Assembly: GCF_900129725.1 (NCBI RefSeq)
Contig: NZ_FQWQ01000002.1
Location: forward strand, 124,001 to 188,000
Length of the DNA stretch: 64,000 nucleotides
Origin: Chryseolinea serpens
Lineage (GTDB): Bacteria; Bacteroidota; Bacteroidia; Cytophagales; Cyclobacteriaceae
Direction: 5' to 3'
Shown here: one piece after another, positions 34,307-45,500 of the stretch
How the letters are laid out: every line of letters starts with the position of its first letter
How positions within the stretch are numbered: position 1 is the stretch's first letter
Made by a program: the position numbers and the translations under genes
Notes under the pieces: generated by a model
Databases searched by the model: none
What the model was told of the DNA's origin: nothing
What the model saw: only the letters and a program-made list of their open reading frames with translations

Positions 34307-35311
34307 TCAATTCTTTATAGGCCACGCCGACTCCGCGTAGCCTATTTGAATTTTATCGGCTGTAAAACCATGATACCAAAGTTTGACGCGATTGTTTTCA
34401 ATGATCACCCCAGGAGCCACGGCGCCCAACGGAGAAAATAATTTATCGGCGTTGACAATGGGTTTGGGATTCACTTCCCAAGGGCCCATTGGCGTTTTGC
34501 CCCTGGCCACACCAATCACATGGGGTTCGTCGACGGAGGTCATAAACAAATAATAGAAATTATCCGGACCTTCAACAATCTCAGCTTCCGCCACACCCTT
34601 TGACGCCCAGGGAATTTCTGACGCGTCGATGACCGGCGCGCTTTTCTTAAACCAGGTGACACCATCCAGGGAAGTTGCCCCCAGGAGTCGCGCCGCCACT
34701 GGACCACAGGATGTAAAACAATACCCTGTGTAAAGCATGAAAAGAGAATCCTGGTAGTGAATGATGGAAGGGCTATCCAACGCGTCGCGATCAAATCCCT
34801 TGGGGGAGCTGATCATTACCGGGTTGGCTTGGGCTGTAAAATTTTCACCATCGGTCGACGTGGCCAACCCAAGGCTTACCGGCCCGGACTTAAACACGCC
34901 GCCACCCGTATCTTGGTAGCCGACAAAATAAAGAAAATATGTGCTCTTGAATTTTAGTGCAAAGCTGGTCTCATGAGCGTTGCTCCACGTGGTGCTGTTC
35001 GAATACAACATCCGGCCCTCCACCGGATCATTCACCTTCACATTTGTCCACGCCATACCATCCGTTGACGTAGCCTGGCAAATCTCGGGACCCTGGGGTG
35101 TGCGGTTGGGATCGAAGCCGGTGTAGAACATGCGGTAGCTTCCATTTTCTTTTATCACGGAAGGATCGCCTACTAAGGGGAATTGTCCCTCAAATGCAGG
35201 AGCGTCGTACACGCTCCAGGTTGTCCAGGAGGGGGTCGTTTCGTCTGAGGAACAGGCAAAAAATGCTGGAGCGAGCAGAAAAAGGAGAGGAACTTTTATT
35301 CGCATCGGCAT
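34307..35311 (-). CDS. Lipoprotein with GH43/GH32-like five-bladed beta-propeller
   Basis: This 334-residue protein has a lipoprotein signal (LLFLLAPAFFACSS, lipid-modified Cys about residue 20). A propeller fold of the GH-F/GH43 type follows: VGDPSVIKENGSYRMFYTGF, DSPSIIHYQDSLFMLYTGY, EAEIVEGPDNFYYLFMTS and GVIIENNRVKLWYHGF repeat the blade pattern. Possible catalytic acids include the Asp in VGDPSV and the Glu in AEAEIVEG, as in GH43/GH130 relatives. The substrate cannot be told. A start two codons later (35305) is equally possible. It is a single gene, downstream of a dispersed repeat copy at 35361-35390. Confidence 0.8.
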   Translation of the reverse strand: MPMRIKVPLLFLLAPAFFACSSDETTPSWTTWSVYDAPAFEGQFPLVGDPSVIKENGSYRMFYTGFDPNRTPQGPEICQATSTDGMAWTNVKVNDPVEGRMLYSNSTTWSNAHETSFALKFKSTYFLYFVGYQDTGGGVFKSGPVSLGLATSTDGENFTAQANPVMISSPKGFDRDALDSPSIIHYQDSLFMLYTGYCFTSCGPVAARLLGATSLDGVTWFKKSAPVIDASEIPWASKGVAEAEIVEGPDNFYYLFMTSVDEPHVIGVARGKTPMGPWEVNPKPIVNADKLFSPLGAVAPGVIIENNRVKLWYHGFTADKIQIGYAESAWPIKN

Positions 35312-35360
35312 GGGGAGGGGTTTTGAATGATTGTGAACATCGCGGTGATGGTTGCAAATT

Positions 35361-35390
35361 AGGAGCCAGAAGCCAGAATTCAGTAGCCAG
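35361..35390. repeat. Dispersed short repeat, copy 1
   Basis: AGGAGCCAGA followed by AGCCAGAATTCAGTAGCCAG shares the blocks AGGAGCCAGA, GAATTC and CAGTAG with the copies at 54105-54158 and, in inverse orientation, 58601-58662. It is intergenic and has no coding role. Confidence 0.55.
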
Positions 35391-35413
35391 TGGTGGAATC
35401 TGGAAGATGGGTG

Positions 35414-35968
35414 TTATTTTTCTAAGAACTCTAAATCAAAATAATAATATCGACTGTCGCGGTCGATGTAGAGGTTTGTTTCCTTTTGCATCTCGAGTAG
35501 CATCAGTAACGTTGTTTTGTCTTTTGCAACTGAGCGGGTGAAGGTGCGGCGTTGGCCTTGAACGGTCGTGGTGTACTTTATGCGGGATACGGCGATATTG
35601 TCGGTCTTGCGATTTTCGAAAGGGTCTCCGATCAGTGCGTTGAAGAGGATTTCTTTGTCGTTTTTTTCTTCGCGGACCTGGGTCCAGGAGTTTCCGGTGA
35701 CCGTGCATCGGGAAAGATCGACGGGGATTACGATACTGTTTTTCTTGAAGTCTGCGAGGTTGGTCAGGGCGGAAGCTTCTGTTTTTTTTTCGTCGCGGAG
35801 TTCAAAGTAAAGGGCGATAATTGCCGGCAAAAGCAGGCTGGCGCCGATACCAAAAAAGACGTAGTTCAAATGCGGTGTATGGGCTTTCGCAACGCCGTAC
35901 ATGATGATTATGCCCAGCATCGTTAGTCCGACGATGAAATATACTCCAATATTTTTTAGTCGTTCCAT
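35414..35968 (-). CDS. Membrane protein of unknown function
   Basis: This 184-residue protein has two membrane helices (residues about 8-27, GVYFIVGLTMLGIIIMYGVA, and 35-55, FFGIGASLLLPAIIALYFEL) followed by a charged cytoplasmic or periplasmic domain of 125 residues. The soluble part has a conserved-looking SRIKYTTTVQGQRRTFTRSV segment and ends in SRYYYFDLEFLEK. No enzyme motif or known family is recognised. The start at 35968 (MERLKN) is chosen because residues 1-12 of the longer frame from 36004 lack protein character. It is monocistronic, next to the compound repeat at 36123. Confidence 0.65.
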   Translation of the reverse strand: MERLKNIGVYFIVGLTMLGIIIMYGVAKAHTPHLNYVFFGIGASLLLPAIIALYFELRDEKKTEASALTNLADFKKNSIVIPVDLSRCTVTGNSWTQVREEKNDKEILFNALIGDPFENRKTDNIAVSRIKYTTTVQGQRRTFTRSVAKDKTTLLMLLEMQKETNLYIDRDSRYYYFDLEFLEK

Positions 35969-36004
35969 GTGTTCATTGTGGTTTACAACCCTGGAGGTAC
36001 ACAA

Positions 36005-36807
36005 AATTTGAATAGCCTAATATACAAACGCAAGGCTGGACCTCAAAAGTCAGACTACACTTTCCGCAACAAGGCCTACTCGAGTTCAGGGCTAAAGCCC
36101 TGTGTAAAAATTGTCGGGTAAACCCCAGCCTAAAAGCCTTGTCCATGCACACATTTATTTGTGAGCTAGCAAATCAAGTGAACGAGTAAACCCCGGCCTT
36201 TTATGCACACATAGCCCCGACCTTTAGGCCTTATCCTTGCTTGCGTCTTTCGAAGAGAAATATGAATAACCCCGGACTTCAGTCCGGGGAACACAAGCCA
36301 TATCCAGCCACGGGCTTTAGCCCTGACCACACCGATGATTTGGCAGACAGCGATACACACAGTGAGAAAGTCAGGGCTAAAGCCCGTTATAACTAAGTTG
36401 CCTGTACCCCGGACTAAAGTCCGGGGTTATTCAAGATTTTACTCACACATTGGATTTCCGAACGTAGGCCTAAACCCAGAGTGCTCACTCATCTATACCC
36501 TTCACTTCAAAAGATTTGTGCATAGACCAAGCCTAAAGGCTGGGGCTTGTTCGATCATCCAATTTCTTTTAAGACATCCGTTAGCTGTTTTTGAACCCGA
36601 TCAGTGAACCAGAGTCTGTCGGGGAAAACCGTTCGTTCGCGATCGATGTCGTCCGGAAAGGAACATGTTTCTTCTCAAAATCGCCCCAAATGAGGTTCAA
36701 TCCAATGGTTTGGCCATGGCATAGTCTTGGCCGTGGAAGGTGACATGAGGCTCGGAATCTCATGTCGCTAGCCTGTTTTCACAATCCTCAATCAAAGCAA
36801 AAAAATT
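36005..36807. other. Non-coding stretch with compound repeat, upstream of the second permease
   Basis: No credible gene is present. The stretch is mostly the palindromic element at 36123-36545. The last 250 bases, immediately before the permease, contain no obvious operator or terminator. Confidence 0.7.
36123..36545. repeat. Compound nested inverted-repeat element (copy B)
   Basis: Outer arms lie near 36123-36156 and 36511-36545 (CCCAGCCTaaaAGCC and TGCACA blocks). Middle arms at 36264-36290 and 36407-36432 are complementary at about 25 of 26 positions and contain CCCCGGACT-AGTCCGGGG palindromes. Inner arms ACGGGCTTTAGCCCTGAC (36310-36327) and 36370-36387 are perfectly complementary over 18 bases. 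The outer sequence is shared with the element at 7436-8029. Both elements are adjacent to an FtsX/MacB permease gene. Confidence 0.85.
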
Positions 36808-39198
36808 ATGTTCCGGAATTATCTCAAAGTCACGTTTCGCACGCTGTTGAAAAGCAAAGCAACCAGCTTGATCAACATCCTGGGGCTCACCATCGGGATC
36901 AGCACTTGCATCCTCATCACGCTGTATGTGTTGGATGAGTTGAGCTATGACCGGTTTCACGCGAATGCCGGTCGCATTTTCCGACTAACGGAATTGCTCC
37001 ACTTGCCACGTGAAGTGCGACCACAAACCGTGACCTCTCCCCCGATGGGGCCAGCGTTGCTGCAGAATTTTCCGGAAGTGCAAAAAATGGTGCGCCTCAA
37101 CAAAAGCAGCCGGCAGTTGGCTTATGGTGATGTGAAGTTCTTCGACACGCGAGTCTGGTATGCAGATTCCACGCTGTTCCAGATCTTTACTTTCCCCATG
37201 ATCAAAGGCAATCCAGACAAAGCGTTGACGGAGCCTTATTCCATCGTGCTGACCGAAAAAGCGGCGAAGCGTTACTTCGGCGACGCTGATCCCCTGGGAA
37301 AGACCATGGCGTTGTCGGATACGATCACGCTCACCGTCACCGGGCTGATCGCCGACATTCCCACAAACTCGCACATTCAATTCGATGTCGTGATGTCGCG
37401 TTCTACGATCACGGCAGTAAACAACAATCAACCCGAGGACAACTGGTTCAACAACGGTTACTATACTTATATTCTTCTTCCCGAAGGATACGACTACAAG
37501 CAGCTTGAAGCGAAGTTCCCGGCCTTCCTGGAAAAGCAAATGGCGGAGGAGAAAAAGAACAGTGGTCTGTGGTACGATTTTGTCCTTCAACCCCTCCCCT
37601 TCATCCACCTCCATTCTACTACACCGTATGACATCGGGCCAAACGGCAACATCAAATACGTGTACATCTTTTCGATCATCGCCATCCTGGTGTTGCTTAT
37701 CGCTTGTGCGAACTACGTGAACCTGGCCACGGCCCGCTCGGTGAACCGCGCAAAAGAATTGGGCATGCGCAAAGTGATTGGCGCACGACGCGGACAACTG
37801 ATCGTGCAACTGCTGGGGGAATCCTTCCTGCTCACGTGCATCGCCTTCATCCTGGCGATGGCGATCGTCGCGGTGGCTCTCCCCTACTTCAACACCTTGA
37901 CCGGAAAAACCATGAGCGCGTGGGTCCTGATGCGGCCGGAGGTGATCACTACCGTGGTTGTCATTTTCCTGCTCATCGGCGTGTTGGCGGGAGCATACCC
38001 GGCACTCCTCATGTCGTCGTTTTCGCCGATCAAGACCATGAAGAACTATGCGCGCCAGGGCAAAGAAAGCAACCTGTTGCGCAAAGGCCTGGTCGTGTTT
38101 CAGTTCTCGATGTCGATCATGCTCATTGCGGGCACGATCCTGATCTTCCGCCAGGTGGAATTCATGCAGACGCAAAACCTCGGCATCGACAAGGAACAGA
38201 CCTTGCAATTTTACATGCGAAGTTCCATCAGTACAAAGTATAAGCTCATCCGCGAGGAGATGGGGAAAGTGCCCGGTGTGTTGAACGCTACAGTGACGAA
38301 TTTTACCTTCAGCGACGACGTGAGCAACATCGCCATGCTTCCCGAAGGTGCCAATGAAAATGAGATCACGTCCGAAGCAACGATCAGCGTAGACGCCGAC
38401 TTTCTTCCAAACTTCCGGATCCCGGTGGTGGCGGGAAGGAATTTCTCCCGCGACATCCCCACCGACGAGACCGAGGCTTTTATCGTCAACGAGTCGGCCG
38501 TGAAGAAATTCAACTGGGGATCGCCCGAAGGGGCCATTGGAAAAAAGATCGACTGGGGTCTTGGAAAAAAAGGGAAAGTGATCGGGGTGGTCCGGGACTT
38601 TAATTTTTCTTCGCTGCACCTGGCGATCGCGCCGCTCATCATTCACATCGTTCCCGACTGGTACAACTACATTGCCCTCAAGATCAAAGGCGACGATGTG
38701 CCGGGCACCGTGAGTCGTCTTGAAAGCCGGTGGAGAGAACTCGGTCTCGACAGTCCCTTCGCCTACTCGTTCATGGACCAGGATTTTCAAAAACTTTATC
38801 AAGCCGAGCAGCAAACCCAGACCATCATCGGAGGTCTTGCATCGCTTGCCATTTTCATTGCCAGCCTCGGGTTGTTCGGGTTGGCCGCCTTCATGGCCGA
38901 GCAGCGCACAAAAGAGATCGGCGTGCGCAAAGTACTCGGCGCCACCGTGACCAGCATCATCGCGTTGCTGTCAAAAGATTTCCTGAAGCTCATCGCCTTC
39001 GCCATCGTCATTGCCGTGCCGGTGACCTGGTATACCGCGACGCAGTGGCTGAGCAGCTTTGCCTATCGGACCGAAGTATCGTGGTGGATCTTTGTTATTG
39101 CCGGGCTGGCCTCGATCACCATTGCCCTGATCACGGTAAGCTTTCAATCCATCAGGGCAGCCGTTGCCAATCCCGTGAATTCTTTACGGAACGAATAA
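36808..39198 (+). CDS. FtsX/MacB-type ABC transporter permease
   Basis: This 796-residue inner-membrane permease has two complete MacB_PCD-FtsX halves. The first begins with FRTLLKSKATSLINILGLTI (a membrane helix), then a large periplasmic domain and helices around residue 285 (IFSIIAILVLLIACANYVNL). The second begins around KGLVVFQFSMSIMLIAGTIL and ends in FGLAAFMAEQRTKEIGVRKV. It lacks the N-terminal prefix domain and the coupled PadR gene found in the homologue at 4763-7372. No ATPase is adjacent. It is followed by a hairpin terminator at 39238-39276, so it is probably monocistronic. Substrate unknown. Confidence 0.92.
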   Translation: MFRNYLKVTFRTLLKSKATSLINILGLTIGISTCILITLYVLDELSYDRFHANAGRIFRLTELLHLPREVRPQTVTSPPMGPALLQNFPEVQKMVRLNKSSRQLAYGDVKFFDTRVWYADSTLFQIFTFPMIKGNPDKALTEPYSIVLTEKAAKRYFGDADPLGKTMALSDTITLTVTGLIADIPTNSHIQFDVVMSRSTITAVNNNQPEDNWFNNGYYTYILLPEGYDYKQLEAKFPAFLEKQMAEEKKNSGLWYDFVLQPLPFIHLHSTTPYDIGPNGNIKYVYIFSIIAILVLLIACANYVNLATARSVNRAKELGMRKVIGARRGQLIVQLLGESFLLTCIAFILAMAIVAVALPYFNTLTGKTMSAWVLMRPEVITTVVVIFLLIGVLAGAYPALLMSSFSPIKTMKNYARQGKESNLLRKGLVVFQFSMSIMLIAGTILIFRQVEFMQTQNLGIDKEQTLQFYMRSSISTKYKLIREEMGKVPGVLNATVTNFTFSDDVSNIAMLPEGANENEITSEATISVDADFLPNFRIPVVAGRNFSRDIPTDETEAFIVNESAVKKFNWGSPEGAIGKKIDWGLGKKGKVIGVVRDFNFSSLHLAIAPLIIHIVPDWYNYIALKIKGDDVPGTVSRLESRWRELGLDSPFAYSFMDQDFQKLYQAEQQTQTIIGGLASLAIFIASLGLFGLAAFMAEQRTKEIGVRKVLGATVTSIIALLSKDFLKLIAFAIVIAVPVTWYTATQWLSSFAYRTEVSWWIFVIAGLASITIALITVSFQSIRAAVANPVNSLRNE

Positions 39199-39568
39199 AT
39201 TCCCCCCTTACTACCTCTGAATCTGTGATTTACCTATCCCGGTCCTATCGTATAGATAGCACCGGGACGGGTTTTTACGTGCCTTCTAAAAGGCCCTGAA
39301 AAAGCCCCATTCCCACGGGATCTGAAACCGGTCTCAAAACAGGATTTGAAGGGTTTCCCAAGCCTCTCAAAGAGGTGAATAATAACTTTACAGTTGACTT
39401 GTCAGGTTGGTGAAAATCACTAACTTACGATTTAATTTTTTAACTGTATCGCTTAGTTTTCGCTTCAGGGCGCTTTTTTGCTAAGATGTGGGGGTGTAAG
39501 GTTTGGGTCCGAATGAAAAATCCAGAAAGTGCCTTTCGCGGGTATACGGCGGGTTACATGCTGAAAAT
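39199..39568. other. Intergenic upstream region of the HYR adhesin gene
   Basis: A 370-base stretch between the permease and the adhesin gene. The first part carries the terminator; the remainder is A/T-rich and should hold the promoter of the adhesin operon. No palindromic operator was recognised. Confidence 0.5.
39238..39276 (+). terminator. Hairpin terminator after the permease gene
   Basis: CCCGGTCCTATC pairs with GATAGCACCGGG (one C-C mismatch) around a GTATA loop, followed by ACGGG and five T. It ends transcription before the adhesin operon begins at 39569. Confidence 0.75.
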
Positions 39569-42500
39569 ATGTTATCGGTTGACTTTGTAAGAAGACGAAA
39601 AGCGCTCTTCCTGGGGCTGTTGCTGGTCATTTTGGGTCAGTGGCAGGCCTATGGGCAGGGTTGCAGTTGCCCCCCGATAACCACCTGCGGATGTACAGTC
39701 GGCCTTACAAAAATGACCGTGCAATTCACCGGTCTGCTGGGCCTTACGGTAGACGTCCAGGATGGGGGTGGCACCATTTTCAGTGGCTTGCTTTTGCTTC
39801 CCGGAAGTACGTTCACCGTACAAAGTTCTGCCGGCGCCGGCAATCCCTTTGTAGGCGATCAGGTAACCATCCGCACCACGCTGGTGGTACTGGCCAACAT
39901 CAACACCTCCTGCTCGAACGGTGTAAAAATCGGGACCACTTTTGGCAACTTTACGGTAACCGGCGGCGAAAGCGTAGGCGGGCAACCGATCTGTTGTTTG
40001 AACATGGAGAGCTCTCCCCCAAACTTTACCTTTTGCCCACCGAACGTCGATGTGCCGGCCGATGCCAACGCCTGCGGTACCAACGTCACCTGGCCGGTGC
40101 CGACGGTCACCGACAACTGCGCGGTGGCCAGTGTGATACCCGATCACAACCGGGGCGATTTTTTCCCCGTGGGCCAAACGGTCGTCACCTATACCGCGAC
40201 GGATAATTATGGCAACACGCAAAACTGTTCCTTTAACGTCAGGGTCCGGGATCAATCGGCACCCGTATTTGCAGGCTGCCCCGCCAATTTTGCGATACCT
40301 GTCGATCCCGGTTTGTGTACTGCCGTCGTAAACTGGACAGCGCCGACCGCCACCGACGCTTGTGAAGGGGCGATCATACCGACAAGCCCCAATGCTCCTG
40401 GAACAACCTTTGGGCTGGGCGCACATACCATTACCTACACGGCCAAGGATTCCCAGGGAAATCAAAGCACTTGTTCCTTTACCGTAACAGTGACCGACAA
40501 TACCCCACCGGTATTCGCCGGTTGCCCTGCAGACTTTTCGGTGCCCGCCAATGCCGCCACCTGTAGTGCCGTCGTGACCTGGACGGCGCCTACGGCTACA
40601 GATGATTGTGCCGGATCGGTGATCCCAACAAGCCCTGATGCTTCGGGAACAACTTTTGGAATAGGGCCACATATCATTACATACACTGCCAATGATGGCA
40701 AGGGAAATCAAAGCACTTGTTCATTCACAGTAACCGTCACCGATAACACCGCTCCGGTAATCGCCGGGTGTCCTGCAGACTTTTCCGTATCCGCCAATGC
40801 TGCCACCTGTGACGCTGTCGTGACCTGGACAGCACCCACCGCTACAGACGCTTGTGTTGGGGCAATCATCCCGACAAGCCCTGATGTGTCGGGAACAACT
40901 TTTGGGTTAGGACCACATATCATTACCTACACCGCGGATGACGGCAATGGAAATCAAAGCACTTGTTCGTTTACGGTGACCGTCACCGATAACACGGCCC
41001 CAGTATTCGCCGGGTGTCCTGCGGACTTTTCCGTATCCGCCGATGCCGCTACCTGCAGTGCAGTTGTGACCTGGACGGCACCCACCGCTACGGACGCCTG
41101 TGTTGGAGCGATCATACCGACTAGTCCCGATGTTTCGGGAACAACTTTTGGATTAGGACCACATACCATCACCTACACCGCCGATGACGGAAATGGAAAT
41201 CAAAGCACTTGTTCGTTCACGGTAACTGTCACGGATAACACGGCACCAGTAATCGCCGGATGTCCTTCAGACTTTTCCGTATCCGCCGATGCCGCTACCT
41301 GCAGTGCTGTCGTGACCTGGACGGCACCCACCGCTACAGACGCCTGTATGGGGACGATCATCCCGACAAGTCCCGATGCTTCGGGAACAACTTTTGGAAT
41401 AGGGCCGCATATCATTACTTACACCGCCGACGATGGAAATGGAAATCAGAGCACTTGTTCGTTTACGGTAACCGTCACCGATAACACGGCACCGGTATTC
41501 GCCGGATGTCCTGCAGACTTTTCCGTATCCGCCGATGCTGCAACCTGCACGGCTGTTGTAATCTGGACGCCGCCCACCGCGACAGACGCCTGTGTTGGGA
41601 CCGTAACGCCGACCAGCCCCGATGCTTCGGGTACAACTTTTGGATTAGGACCACACATCATTACCTACACTGCTGATGACGGCAATGGAAATCAAAGCAC
41701 CTGTTCTTTCACAGTGACCGTCACCGATAACACGGCACCGGTATTCGCCGGATGTCCTGCAGACTTTTCCGTATCTGCCGATGCCGCTACCTGCAGTGCT
41801 GTCGTGATCTGGACACCGCCCACGGCTACAGACGCCTGTGTGGGCGCGATCACGCCGACTAGTCCCGATGCCTCCGGAACAACTTTTGGAATTGGGCCAC
41901 ATATCATCACCTACACCGCCGACGATGGAAATGGAAACCAAAGTACTTGTTCGTTTACGGTAACTGTCACGGATAACACGGCACCAGTAATCGCCGGATG
42001 TCCTTCAGACTTTTCAGTATCCGCCGATGCCGCTACCTGCAGTGCTGTCGTGACCTGGACGGCGCCCACTGCTACAGACGCCTGTGTGGGAGCGATCATC
42101 CCGACAAGTCCCGATGCTTCGGGTGCAACTTTTGGATTAGGGCCACATATCATTACCTACACCGCCGACGATGGAAATGGAAATCAAAGTACTTGTTCAT
42201 TCACGGTTACCGTCACCGATAACACAGCACCGGTAATCGCCGGGTGTCCTGCAGACTTTTCCGTATCCGCCGATGCAGCCACCTGCACGGCTGTTGTAAT
42301 CTGGACGCCGCCCACCGCGACAGACGCCTGTGTTGGGACCGTAACGCCCACCAGCCCCGATGCTTCAGGAGCAACGTTTGGATTAGGACCACATATCATC
42401 ACCTACACCGCCGACGATGGCAATGGAAACCAAAGTACTTGCTCGTTTACGGTGACCGTCACCGATAACACGGCACCGGTATTCGCCGGATGTCCTGCAG

Positions 42501-45500
42501 ACTTTTCCGTATCCGCCGATGCCGCTACTTGTAACGCTGTTGTGATCTGGACCGCACCCACCGCTACAGACGCCTGTGTTGGAGCGATCATCCCGACAAG
42601 TCCCGATGTTTCAGGAACAACTTTTGGATTAGGACCGCATACTATCATCTACACCGCCGACGACGGCAATGGAAACCAAAGTACCTGTTCGTTTACGGTG
42701 ACCGTCACCGATGACACGGCACCGGTTTTCGCCGGGTGTCCCGCAGATTTTTCCGTGACCGCTGATGCCGCTACCTGTGACGCTGTTGTGATCTGGACGG
42801 CACCCACCGCTACAGACGCCTGTGCTGGGGCGATCATCCCGACAAGCCCTGATGTTTCGGGAGCAACTTTTGGATTAGGACCACATATCATTACTTACAC
42901 GGCCGACGATGGAAATGGAAACCAAAGTACTTGTTCGTTTACGGTAACCGTCACCGATAACACGGCACCCGTAATCGCTAATTGTCCTGCAGACTTTTCC
43001 GTATCCGCCGATGCTGTCACTTGTAGTGCTGTCGTGATCTGGACGCCGCCCACCGCTACAGATGCTTGTGTTGGTGCGATCATCCCGACCAGTCCCGATG
43101 CTTCGGGCGCAACTTTTGGACTCGGGCCACATATTATCACCTACACCGCCGACGATGGCAATGGAAATCAAAGCACCTGTTCTTTCACAGTGACCGTCAC
43201 CGATAACACGGCACCGATAATCACCGGATGTCCTGCAGACTTTTCAGTATCCGCCGATGCCGCTACCTGTAGTGCGGTTGTGATCTGGACACCGCCCACC
43301 GCTACAGACGCTTGTGTTGGGGCGATCACGCCAACCAGTCTCGATGCTCCCGGTGCAACTTTTGGATTAGGTCCACACACGATTACTTACACCGCCGATG
43401 ACGGCAATGGGAATCAAAGTACTTGTTCTTTTACGGTAACCGTCACCGATAACACGGCACCGGTATTCGCCGGATGCCCTGCAGACTTTTCGGTATCCGC
43501 CGATGCCGCTACCTGCAGTGCTGTTGTGATCTGGACACCGCCCACCGCTACAGATGCCTGTGTTGGGGCGATCACGCCAACCAGCCTCGATGCTCCTGGA
43601 GCAACTTTTGGATTAGGTCCGCATATCATTACCTACACTGCCGATGACGGAAATGGAAATCAAAGCACTTGTTCGTTTACGGTAACCGTCACCGATAATA
43701 CGGCACCGGTATTCGCTGGGTGTCCCGCAGACTTTTCCGTATCCGCCGATGCTGCTACCTGCAGTGCCGTCGTGATCTGGACACCGCCTACTGCTACAGA
43801 CGCCTGTGTGGGGGCGATCATCCCGACCAGTCCCGATGCTTCGGGAACAACTTTTGGATTAGGACCACATATCATCACTTACACCGCCGATGACGGAAAT
43901 GGAAATCAAAGTACATGTTCATTTACGGTAACCGTTACTGATAACACGGCACCGGTATTCGCCGGATGTCCCACAGACTTTTCGGTATCCGCGGATGCGA
44001 ATACCTGTGACGCTGTCGTGATCTGGACACCGCCCACCGCGACAGACGCCTGTGTGGGGACGATCACCCCGACCAGTCCCGATGCTTCGGGAACAACTTT
44101 TGGATTAGGACCACATATCATTACTTACACCGCCGACGATGGCAATGGAAACCAAAGCACGTGTTCGTTTACGGTGACCGTCACCGATGACACGGCCCCG
44201 GTATTCGCCGGATGTCCTGCAGACTTTTCCGTAACCGCCAATGCTACAACCTGTGACGCTGTTGTGATCTGGACGGCACCAACCGCTACAGACGCCTGTG
44301 TTGGGGCGATCATCCCAACCAGCCCCGATGCTTCGGGTGCAACTTTTGGACTCGGGCCCCATACGATCACCTACACTGCCGACGACGGCAAGGGAAACCA
44401 AAGCACTTGTTCTTTCATCGTTACGGTGATCGATGCCACCAAGCCTGTATTTGCGAATTGCCCCGCCAACATTTCTGTACCGACGGACCCCGCGGTCTGC
44501 ACAGCGATCGTGAGCTGGCTACCGCTCTCGGTTACCGACAACTGCGATGCAGCACCGGCGGTCACCAGCAACTTCAATTCGGGAGATGCCTTCCCCGTCG
44601 GCGTGACCACTGTTACGTATGAAGCGACCGACGCGGCAGGCAACAAAGAGACGTGCTCGTTTACCGTGACAGTAGAAGATCATATCAATCCGGCGTTTAC
44701 GGGTTGTCCTTCCAACATTGTTGCTCCTGCCAGCACTACGTCTTGCGATGCGGCCGTATCATGGACCGTTCCCACGGCGAGTGACAATTGTACGGCAACA
44801 CCTGCTGTGACCAGTAATTTTAATTCCGGCGACGTGTTCCCGATCGGGGTGACCACGGTTACCTACACGGCGACAGACGCAGCGGGGAACACCACCACAT
44901 GTTCCTTCAGCGTAACGGTCAACGACACCCGCGCGCCCGTGTTCACCGGTTGCCCTGCTGCTATTACGGTAGCGGCCGATGCCTCTTGCCAAGCCGTGGC
45001 AACCTGGACCCCGCCCGTGGCGAAGGATAACTGTTCCTTTACGCTCACGAGCAATCACAATCCAGGCGAAACTTTCCCGCTGGGGACCACACCGGTTATT
45101 TACACCGCTACTGATCCCGCGGGCAATGTGAGCACTTGTTCATTCAACGTTATCGTGCGCGACGCCATCGCGCCGGTGTTCAGCAATTGTCCGGTCGACT
45201 TCAGTGTTGCCGAGGGTGCGGGTTGTGGCACGAACGTAAACTGGATCGCACCTACTGTGACCGACAATTGCACAGGAACGCTCACGTTGACCAGCGACCA
45301 CGCCCCCGGGGATTTCTTTGCCGTGGGCAGCACCACGGTAACCTACAAGGCAACCGACGCGGCGGGCAACATTGCCACGTGTTCGTTTGCCGTGACCGTT
45401 GAGGATACTACGCCGCCCGCATTTCAAAATTGTCCCCCTCAAATTTCAGTCGCGGCCGACAACTCCTGCGGCGCGATCGTGAACTGGGTACCGCCAACGG

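Noticed and set aside
36985-38814. 609-codon minus-strand reading frame
   Set aside because: It is antisense to the FtsX permease; the composition is dominated by codon reversal (His, Asp, Arg) and it has no domains.
40462-44401. Series of 71-98-codon minus-strand reading frames at 246-base intervals
   Set aside because: They are antisense to the HYR repeats, recur with the unit length and encode no independent protein features.
40511-44446. Regular repeats with nearly constant spacing, resembling a CRISPR array
   Set aside because: The unit is 246 bases long and coding throughout, without short direct repeats and unique spacers; it is a tandem protein module array.
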